Source: Microbulbifer aggregans
Lineage (GTDB): Bacteria > Pseudomonadota > Gammaproteobacteria > Pseudomonadales > Cellvibrionaceae
Length of the DNA stretch: 64,000 bases
Assembly: GCF_001750105.1 (NCBI RefSeq)
Contig: NZ_CP014143.1
Span: 2,511,501 to 2,575,500, forward strand
Direction of reading: 5' to 3'
Positions 7,887 through 13,547 of this stretch are shown here, piece by piece; positions within the stretch are counted from its first letter, which is position 1, and every line of letters starts with the position of its first letter. The notes beneath the pieces were generated by a model. That model was not told the DNA's origin. It did no database searches and saw nothing but the letters and a program-made list of their open reading frames with translations. A program made the translations under genes and the position numbers.

Positions 7887-8978
7887 TCACGGCTGGTTCA
7901 TCTGCGCGGTGGCAATCGTGATGATTTCCTCGGGCTTCATCCCGTCACTAAGCATTTTCGCACCGCCGGGAATCACAAGTGCTGAGCCGGTCGCCATTGC
8001 CACCCGCTTTCCCTCCGCATTATCGATGTCGCAGGCCGATACCCGTAATCGCCGCCCGCGGTGTAGAACCTTGCTGGTCAGCGTGAGCGGGCCAGAATCG
8101 ATAGTCGCAGGGCGGGTGAAGCGAATGTGCATATCCAGAGTGGCGAAAATATCGCCCGCAGATAGCGTGGAATAGACCGCGCCACCCATCGTGAAATCTG
8201 CTGCCCAGGCGAGCAGTCCTCCGTTGATCGAGAAGCTGCCGTTCGAAAACCAGGCTGAAGAGGGCAGGGTGGACTGGCAAAAACCATCCTGAATGTCAGT
8301 GGCTCGATAGCCGGTAAAAAGCCATATGGGGTGGGTGCGCCCCTCATGGATTGTTGCTTGCTGCAGGTCGATGGGTTTGCATCCGCCAAACTCTTCCAGT
8401 TTGCAAAAATCACTCTCCGGAACTTCGCGTAAGTAGGGGTCTTCCGGTGCGGTAGGGCCCGTGTCCGGGGCAGGAAATTCTTCCTCGGGATCAACCGGGA
8501 AGTCTGCAATCAGACAGCGTGAACTACCGAAAGCCAGGGTGCGTCCATCCTGGTCTGTAATCAAGACGGTGGAGAGCCCGACCTGGCTACCCGAGTGGAC
8601 GGTGCTGGCATGGCCGATGATGTTACGGGTTTTCTCGGATAGGGGCCGCACAAAGTTCATGTTGAGTTCGGAAGTGGTAAGCACCTTTCCTGCCGGCATG
8701 GTGGTCCAGATGGCGGATGCCAATGGGGAGTCGGCAAACAGTGCGTATATGCCACCCCAATAAATGCCGGTGCCGTCCGCCAGCCACGGTGTGATGGGCA
8801 TGGAAAAAGTGCTCTTGCCCAGGCCCGCTTCAGTAGGCCGCATGCCAGTCAGTCGCCATATGGGCGGATGGGGCAGTGCGCCACCGATATAGCGCCGAAA
8901 GGTGTCGAGCCCGGGCTGCTGCAGCGCCCGAAGATCAGCGATGGCGCCCCGGTGGGGTTCTTCGATGATGCTGGGCAT
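7887..8978 (-). CDS. Tandem hotdog-fold (PaaI/TesB-like) acyl-CoA thioesterase family protein
   Basis: A 363-residue protein built of two hotdog domains. Residues about 30-170 contain FVRPLSEKTRNIIGHASTVHSGSQVGLSTVLITDQDGRTLA, a PaaI-type domain ending. Residues about 215-345 contain IRFTRPATIDSGPLTLTSKVLHRGRRLRVSACDIDNAEGKRVA, with the same pattern again. Both halves also share a G-Y/I-W-x-G-G or INGGLLAWAADF helix. Such domains hydrolyse acyl-CoA thioesters; a fused pair would form an internal dimer. The substrate is unknown. The ATG is preceded by GGAGAG and, further up, by a good promoter. It is convergent with the OsmC gene (9 bases apart). Confidence 0.8.
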   Translation of the reverse strand: MPSIIEEPHRGAIADLRALQQPGLDTFRRYIGGALPHPPIWRLTGMRPTEAGLGKSTFSMPITPWLADGTGIYWGGIYALFADSPLASAIWTTMPAGKVLTTSELNMNFVRPLSEKTRNIIGHASTVHSGSQVGLSTVLITDQDGRTLAFGSSRCLIADFPVDPEEEFPAPDTGPTAPEDPYLREVPESDFCKLEEFGGCKPIDLQQATIHEGRTHPIWLFTGYRATDIQDGFCQSTLPSSAWFSNGSFSINGGLLAWAADFTMGGAVYSTLSAGDIFATLDMHIRFTRPATIDSGPLTLTSKVLHRGRRLRVSACDIDNAEGKRVAMATGSALVIPGGAKMLSDGMKPEEIITIATAQMNQP

Positions 8979-9003
8979 AGGTCTCTCCGCGGTTATTCAC
9001 GTA

Positions 9004-9033
9004 TTTATAGCGTCGCGGCATTGGAGGTGTTAA
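9004..9033 (-). promoter_or_regulatory. Sigma70-type promoter for the double-hotdog gene
   Basis: On the minus strand a TTAACA (-35, 9033-9028) is separated by 18 bases from TATAAA (-10, 9009-9004). This gives a leader of about 20 bases before ATG 8978. Confidence 0.6.
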
Positions 9034-9099
9034 TTGATCGCATTAGGGGGTGTAGCGGTTGTGAGTGACTAGTGACGGGGAGCTTAGGGGCTGTGTTCC

Positions 9100-9130
9100 A
9101 TCAACCGGGTTTTTGGTTAGCCCGGTTGAT
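9100..9130. repeat. Long inverted repeat (10-bp stem)
   Basis: ATCAACCGGG (9100-9109) and CCCGGTTGAT (9121-9130) form a perfect 10-bp stem around an 11-base loop. It lies between the promoter of the hotdog gene and the repeat array. There is no T-tract on the plus strand. It could insulate the tRNA read-through on the minus strand; its function is unknown. Confidence 0.5.
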
Positions 9131-9221
9131 CGGGGAATCGGCTCGAAAGGCAAATAGCAGCTCCACCATTTACATCTGAGCTTTATACCTGTTGTTGCGT
9201 GGGTGGGGCGGGCAGGGGCAT

Positions 9222-9631
9222 GGGTGGATTCGGGGTGGGACTGATGGGTGGGCAATGACTCGCCACTTTCCTGTGGCTCAGCCTTCGGCCAAGTGAAGTT
9301 GTCCAATTTCGTTTCAGGCGAATTTGTCCAAGGCGCCCACCCGGCGGATGCCTGCGACGTCCAAAATTGCTCCAGGCAGTTTTGCCGAACGGGGGTTCCA
9401 GTCTGCTGATGGCCCAGGTGCATAAAGACAACACTTTCGAGTTGGGGTAGCAGGTCTGCTGATGAGTTCGGGGCGGGACTGATGGGCGCCTCCGGCGTCT
9501 AAATTCGCTCCCGGCGAATTTGTCGAACGGGGGTACTGATTCGGGCCGTCCGGGCCCTCACCCTGCGGGCACCGTCGCCATGCTCCGGTGTCCAAAATTG
9601 TTCCTGACAATTTTGTTGCACGCCGATCCAA
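9222..9631. repeat. Degenerate repeat array downstream of tRNA pair 1
   Basis: This gene-free stretch is made of modules that recur at 10860-11238. A GGGACTGATGGG module is at 9237-9248 and 9475-9486. A module reading ATGACTCGCCACTT...GTGGCTC.GCCTTCGGCCA is at 9254-9291. Four 21-bp hairpins lie at 9301-9330 (imperfect), 9363-9383, 9501-9521 and 9594-9614, usually framed by GTC(C) on the left and GTCGAACGGGGGT on the right. A decayed piece of the tRNA terminator (ACACTTTCGAG) is near 9431. Short open frames here are products of repeat and tRNA shadow translation and are not credible genes. The 90 bases before 9222 hold nothing else recognisable. Confidence 0.85.
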
Positions 9632-9679
9632 CATATACAAAAAAGGCCCACACTTTCGTGTGAGCCTTTTTTGTATATG
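9632..9679 (-). terminator. Rho-independent terminator of tRNA pair 1
   Basis: Read on the minus strand, the hairpin core pairs a stretch ending in GGCTCACAC with GTGTGGGCC around a short loop and is followed by TTTTTT. The A/T flanks extend the stem to CATATAC/GTATATG, making it symmetrical and able to stop transcription from either side. It begins immediately after the tRNA-Asp CCA end. Confidence 0.88.
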
Positions 9680-9754
9680 GCGGACCGGACGGGACTCGAA
9701 CCCGCGACCTCCGGCGTGACAGGCCGGCATTCTAACCAACTGAACTACCGGTCC
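9678..9754 (-). tRNA. tRNA-Asp (GTC), copy 1
   Basis: A 77-base cloverleaf: acceptor arm GGACCGG/CCGGTCC, discriminator G and encoded CCA, D-arm GTTCAGTTGGTTAGAAT, anticodon loop CTGTCAC with GTC (Asp), and T-arm GGGTTCGAGTCCC. It is second in a two-tRNA transcript, 47 bases after tRNA-Val. The identical gene is at 11286-11362. Confidence 0.97.
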
Positions 9755-9801
9755 GCATTCCTTGCTTCCCCGTTTTAACCTGCCTGGCAGGTGAAGGGAA
9801 G

Positions 9802-9877
9802 TGGTGGGTGGTACAGGGGTCGAACCTGTGACCTACGGCTTGTAAGGCCGTCGCTCTCCCAACTGAGCTAACCACCC
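9802..9877 (-). tRNA. tRNA-Val (TAC), copy 1
   Basis: A 76-base cloverleaf: acceptor GGGTGGT/ACCACCC, discriminator A and encoded CCA, D-arm TAGCTCAGTTGGGAGAGC, anticodon loop CTTACAA with TAC (Val), T-arm ACAGGTTCGAACCTGT. It is first in the transcript, directly after the promoter. The identical gene is at 11410-11485. Confidence 0.97.
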
Positions 9878-9891
9878 GTCAAGGGCTGCGT

Positions 9892-9919
9892 ATCTTACTG
9901 GCAAAAATTTTCGAGTCAA
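9892..9919 (-). promoter_or_regulatory. Promoter of tRNA pair 1
   Basis: Minus-strand TTGACT (9919-9914), 16-base spacer, TAAGAT (9897-9892), then a G/C-rich discriminator ACGCAGC just before the tRNA. This layout is usual for stable-RNA promoters under stringent control. Confidence 0.75.
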
Positions 9920-10099
9920 TGCCTTGCGGGGAAAAAGATTGCCAGCAAATTTCAGATGGCTACGGCCCTGGGGGAAAAGGCATGACTGATCGAGGATGGG
10001 CCGACTTGGCGCTCTGTAAGCAGGAAGCTGGAAGCCCGTCACTTACGCATTTTGTTCGCTGCGGTAATATCTCCCGAATTGAGTTTGAGGAGAGAGAGC

Positions 10100-10819
10100 A
10101 TGAAGCTGCGCATGAAGTCTTTAGCTGTGGTGATGGGGCTGTTGGTATTGCCTGGTTGCCAGAACATGGAAGCGGTCTCCCCCTGGATCGATGTGGGTAA
10201 CCAGGTGGTGAAGAATGCCGGTTATGACACCGATTCCAAGCTGGCGCGCGGAATCAAAGAGACGCTGTACACCAGTACCGATCGCGCGAGTACGGGCCTG
10301 TCACAGGTCGGTGCTTTTAATCTGTCACTGCCCTCTGCAGCCCGGCCTGTGGCAGACGGCTTGCGCCAGTTCGGACTTGGCAGTTACGTGGACCAGCTGC
10401 AGGACGCAATGAATCGGGGGGCGGAACAGGCTGTGGCAGAGGCCGCGCCGGTGTTCAAGCAGGCGATCACCGGGATGACTGTCAACGATGCATTAGGCAT
10501 CGTCCGTGGCAGTGACACAGCAGCGACAGACTATTTCCGCCGGCAAACAGAGGCTGCTCTGCGCCTGCGTTACCAGCCAATCGTCGAAGAGAATTTACGG
10601 AAAACCGGATTCTACGAACAGTACAAAGGTCTGCTGGCTGCCTATGAGAAATTGCCTGTTGCCGGCAAGCCGGAGTTGGACCTGGAGCGTTACGTCATTG
10701 ACCAGAGTATGGCGAAGCTGTTCACCCGAATCGGTGAGGAGGAAACTCTGATTCGCAAGGATCCGGTGGCGCGGGGGAGTTTGTTGATTGGGCAGGTGTT
10801 TGGGGGTGCTGAGGGGTAG
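10100..10819 (+). CDS. DUF4197 lipoprotein
   Basis: A 239-residue secreted protein. Residues 1-20 are a lipoprotein signal with lipobox LPGC (Cys20). The mature part begins with a helical GIKETLYTSTDRAS segment, continues with the FNLSLPSAARPVADGLRQFGLGSYVDQLQDAMNRGAEQA pattern, and has a central GMTVNDALGIVRGSDTAATDYFRR motif characteristic of DUF4197. The function of the family is unknown. The ATG follows a strong AGGAGAG. It lies between the two tRNA pairs, transcribed away from pair 1 and towards pair 2, and the second repeat array begins about 40 bases after its stop. Confidence 0.88.
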   Translation: MKLRMKSLAVVMGLLVLPGCQNMEAVSPWIDVGNQVVKNAGYDTDSKLARGIKETLYTSTDRASTGLSQVGAFNLSLPSAARPVADGLRQFGLGSYVDQLQDAMNRGAEQAVAEAAPVFKQAITGMTVNDALGIVRGSDTAATDYFRRQTEAALRLRYQPIVEENLRKTGFYEQYKGLLAAYEKLPVAGKPELDLERYVIDQSMAKLFTRIGEEETLIRKDPVARGSLLIGQVFGGAEG

Positions 10820-10859
10820 TGGTTGCCCTACCTCTGATTAGGCAGGAGTAGCAGGCGCA

Positions 10860-11238
10860 TAGGTGAATTTCGGGCGGGACTGATGGGGGCAATGACTCGC
10901 CACTTCCCTGTGGCTCGGCCTTCGGCCAGCTAAAGCTGTCCAAATTCGTTCCAGACAAATTTGTCCGTGGCGCTCACCCTGCGGGCGCCTTCGCTGCGCT
11001 ACGGCGTCCAAATTCGCTCCCGGCGAATTTGTCGAACGGGGGTTCTTGCACGCCGATCCGCCATATACAAAAAAGGCCCACACTTTCGTGCTGAAAGTGG
11101 CAGGTACAGGGGTGGGTTCGGGGCGGGACTGATGGGCGCCATTCGTGGCGCCCACCCTGCGGGCGCCTTCGCTGCGCTACGGCGTCCAAAATTGCTCCCG
11201 GCAATTTTGTCGAACTAGGGTACTTTCACGCCGATCAC
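10860..11238. repeat. Degenerate repeat array downstream of tRNA pair 2
   Basis: This is the second copy of the array at 9222-9631. GGGACTGATGGG modules are at 10876-10887 and 11125-11136; the ATGACTCGCC/GCCTTCGGCCA module is at 10890-10928. Hairpins lie at 10942-10962, 11010-11030 and 11188-11208. A 33-base block (10977-11009) is repeated without change at 11155-11187. At 11061-11093 is the left arm and loop of a tRNA terminator whose right arm has been lost, evidence of an internal duplication with deletion. No gene is visible. Confidence 0.87.
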
Positions 11239-11288
11239 CCATATACGAAAAAGCCCCACTCTTGCGAGTAGGGCTTTTTCGTATATGG
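11239..11288 (-). terminator. Rho-independent terminator of tRNA pair 2
   Basis: A symmetrical hairpin with CCATATACG and CGTATATGG as base arms and AAAAAGCCC/GGGCTTTTT inside. Its outermost three base pairs use the CCA end of tRNA-Asp itself. Read on the minus strand, the T-run follows the G/C core. Confidence 0.87.
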
Positions 11289-11362
11289 CGGACCGGACGG
11301 GACTCGAACCCGCGACCTCCGGCGTGACAGGCCGGCATTCTAACCAACTGAACTACCGGTCC
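11286..11362 (-). tRNA. tRNA-Asp (GTC), copy 2
   Basis: Identical in sequence to the gene at 9678-9754, with the same acceptor arm, GTC anticodon and encoded CCA. The spacer to tRNA-Val differs from copy 1 at only three of about 47 positions, pointing to recent duplication or ongoing gene conversion. Confidence 0.97.
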
Positions 11363-11409
11363 GCATTCCTTGCTTCCCCGCTTTAACCTGCCAGGCAGGT
11401 GAGGGGAAG

Positions 11410-11485
11410 TGGTGGGTGGTACAGGGGTCGAACCTGTGACCTACGGCTTGTAAGGCCGTCGCTCTCCCAACTGAGCTAACCACCC
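11410..11485 (-). tRNA. tRNA-Val (TAC), copy 2
   Basis: Identical to the gene at 9802-9877, with TAC anticodon and encoded CCA. It is first in the pair-2 transcript and divergent from ccmH. Confidence 0.97.
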
Positions 11486-11502
11486 CGCGTCAGGAGCTGC
11501 GT

Positions 11503-11530
11503 ATAGTAATGAAATTTTCCGGCGCGTCAA
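11503..11530 (-). promoter_or_regulatory. Promoter of tRNA pair 2
   Basis: Minus-strand TTGACG (11530-11525), 16-base spacer, TACTAT (11508-11503), then ACGCAGC as at pair 1. The spacer sequence has diverged from pair 1 while both hexamers are kept. Confidence 0.72.
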
Positions 11531-11614
11531 CGCCTTGTGTGAAAAAATTTTTGTCTTTCAAAGGCTTGCGCGGCTTTCCAGTTTTACGCAGGCATGGGAC
11601 GGTCGCTGCGGCAC

Positions 11615-11623
11615 TGCTATAAT
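11615..11623 (+). promoter_or_regulatory. Extended -10 promoter for ccmHI
   Basis: TGCTATAAT is a perfect extended -10 element, 40 bases before the ccmH start. No convincing -35 is needed for this class. It shows that ccmHI, cut off from the main ccm operon, has its own promoter. Confidence 0.65.
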
Positions 11624-11663
11624 CGCGCAAATTTCCATCGCAATCCCTGAGAGGGAGGTCCCC

Positions 11664-12194
11664 TTGAGACCGATTCGCTGGTCCGCCCATTTCGCCGCGG
11701 CGCTCTTTGCGCTGTGTCTCGCTGTGTCAGCCGGCGCTGCCGTCGATGCCGAGCCCCTGTCGTCGCCCGAGTTGGAAGCGCGCTACAAGGTCTTGATCGA
11801 GGAGATGCGCTGTCCGAAGTGTCAGAACCAGAACCTGGCGGGATCCGATTCACCGGTGGCCAATGACCTGCGACGGGAGATTCGCCGGTTACTGGAGGAG
11901 GGGTTCAGTGATGCGGAGATTACTGAATACATGGTTGCCAGGTACGGGGATTTCGTCCTGTACCGGCCCCCGCTGCAGCGCAACACGGTAGCGCTCTGGT
12001 TGGCTCCGGGCGTCTTTGCGGCGCTAGGCCTGCTGGCCCTGGTGGTGATTGTGGTGCGCTCGCGCAGTGGGCGGGGAGCTGCACAGGAGGAGGCCAATCC
12101 CGGGCTGACGGATGATGAGCGTCGGCGGCTCCAGCAATTGCTGGGGACGGATACCGACGATCTGAACGAAAGTGAGAAAAATCGCGATGACTGA
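11664..12194 (+). CDS. ccmH: Cytochrome c maturation thioredoxin-like protein CcmH (TTG start)
   Basis: A periplasmic, membrane-anchored redox protein of the heme ligase. A signal peptide (about 1-26) is followed by the three-helix domain with the conserved EEMRCPKCQNQNLAGSDSP motif (Cys-Pro-Lys-Cys), then a membrane anchor (about 114-134) and an acidic tail. TTG 11664 lies five bases after AGGGAGG and gives the standard signal peptide; the frame upstream looks non-coding. At 176 residues it is the short CcmH form, with the TPR part encoded separately by ccmI. Confidence 0.94.
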   Translation: MRPIRWSAHFAAALFALCLAVSAGAAVDAEPLSSPELEARYKVLIEEMRCPKCQNQNLAGSDSPVANDLRREIRRLLEEGFSDAEITEYMVARYGDFVLYRPPLQRNTVALWLAPGVFAALGLLALVVIVVRSRSGRGAAQEEANPGLTDDERRRLQQLLGTDTDDLNESEKNRDD

Positions 12195-13422
12195 ACTCTG
12201 GCTCGGTTTGGCCCTGCTGGCACTGGTGCTGGTATTTGTTGTTCTCTGGCCTGCGGTTCGCGGGGCCGGTACCGCTCGAAGTGGTGATAAGCGCCAGGCG
12301 CTCGCCACGCTCTACCGGGAGCAGCGTGCGGAGCTGGAGGCCTCCCTGGCGACTGGTGCCATCGATCAGTCCCAGTTCGAGGAACTGGAGGCGGACATGG
12401 CCCGCAATCTGCTGGCTGCCGAAAAAAACTCTGGCCGGGCAGTCGGTCACGCCAGCGGGCGGGGATTACTGATTGGCCTGGCGGTGATCCTGCCGCTGGC
12501 AGCGGCAGGACTTTACCTTGCCTCGGGGCATTACCAGGGCCTGCAGTTGCACCGGAAGCTGATGCAGAGCCAGCAGGGCGGAGTTGATGCTGCAGGTGAA
12601 AAGCAGCTGACCGAGCAGTTGCAGGCTTGGACCAAAGAGAACCCGGACGACCTGACCAGCCGCTTTGTGCTGGCCCAGCGCCTGATGGCATCCGGTGATC
12701 TGCCCGGCGCTGTCGCGGCCTACCGTTACGTCGCCGAGCGCGAGCCCCGGGCCGCGGACGTCAAGGCGCAGCTGGCCCAGGCGGTGTTCTTTACGGCGGG
12801 CTCAAAGGTCACCGATGAGGTGCGTCAGCTGGTGAGTGAAGCCCTTGCGGTGCAGCCTAACAACGGCACAGCGCTGGGTTTGGCCGGAATTGCAGCTTTT
12901 GAAGATCGGGACTACCGCGCGGCTCGCGATTACTGGCGTCGGGCACTGAGTCAGTTGAGCCCGGACTCCATGGCGGCGCAGGCTCTGGCGGCTGGGGTCG
13001 CCCGGGCTGAGCGCGCGCTGGCCGAGAGCGGTGACGGGGCTGATACAGAAGCTGTAGCGACAGCGGTTGCGGCTGGCGATTCCGGCCCGGTCATCCGGGT
13101 CAGCGTCAGTCTGGCAGATGACGTGACTGCGGCTGCGGAAACCCCGGTATTTGTCTACGCCCGCTCTGCGGAGAGTCCGATGCCACTGGCGATCGTTCGT
13201 CTGCAGGCGGGTCAGCTGCCGACCGAGGTGGTACTGGACGAGTCCCGGGCGATGATGCCCGGTCGCTCACTGGCTACAGTGGATTCAGTCCAGCTGGTGG
13301 CCCGCCTGGCGCTGCACGGAGATGCGCGCCCGGCACCGGGAGACTGGCAGGGCACCATTGAGATCTTGCCGGAGGCGCGGTGGGGAGAGCCGCAGACCAT
13401 CCGTATCGATCGAGAGCTGTAG
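12187..13422 (+). CDS. ccmI: Cytochrome c biogenesis TPR protein CcmI
   Basis: A 411-residue apocytochrome chaperone of the heme ligase complex. There are two membrane segments near the N-terminus (about 5-25 and 95-113) separated by a helical cytoplasmic loop. A periplasmic TPR region follows, recognisable from NPDDLTSRFVLAQRLMASGDLPGAVAAYRYVAEREP and the next NNGTALGLAGIAAFEDRDYRAARDYWRRAL. A C-terminal beta-rich domain (from about 300) is typical of the gammaproteobacterial form. Its ATG overlaps the ccmH stop by 8 bases. Confidence 0.92.
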   Translation: MTELWLGLALLALVLVFVVLWPAVRGAGTARSGDKRQALATLYREQRAELEASLATGAIDQSQFEELEADMARNLLAAEKNSGRAVGHASGRGLLIGLAVILPLAAAGLYLASGHYQGLQLHRKLMQSQQGGVDAAGEKQLTEQLQAWTKENPDDLTSRFVLAQRLMASGDLPGAVAAYRYVAEREPRAADVKAQLAQAVFFTAGSKVTDEVRQLVSEALAVQPNNGTALGLAGIAAFEDRDYRAARDYWRRALSQLSPDSMAAQALAAGVARAERALAESGDGADTEAVATAVAAGDSGPVIRVSVSLADDVTAAAETPVFVYARSAESPMPLAIVRLQAGQLPTEVVLDESRAMMPGRSLATVDSVQLVARLALHGDARPAPGDWQGTIEILPEARWGEPQTIRIDREL

Positions 13423-13547
13423 CGGGGTATGAGCCCCCCACTGCCGGCGGTAAATTTGCGCTGAAACCACCGGCGCCCCCATGTACAATCAGCCTTTGGT
13501 GTGGCCACAGCTCGCCGGCATAAAACAAATACCGAGTTACAGAATTC

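Noticed and set aside
9301-9614. Integron attC-like sites suggested by GTCGAAC next to hairpins
   Set aside because: No RYYYAAC/GTTRRRY core pair with the needed spacing, no cassette genes and no integrase.
9314-9739. Short open frames in the arrays with peptides such as NPRSAKLPGAILD and GGRGFESRPVRH
   Set aside because: They are translations of repeat modules and of the tRNA genes read in reverse; such peptides are known annotation artefacts.
9222-11238. CRISPR-like array of regularly repeated units
   Set aside because: The modules are unevenly spaced, imperfect, partly palindromic, with no unique spacers of fixed length, and no cas gene is in the window.
9678-11485. tRNA-associated genomic island or prophage attachment site
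   Set aside because: No integrase or phage gene nearby; the repeated tRNA blocks are complete operons rather than att-type tRNA 3' ends.
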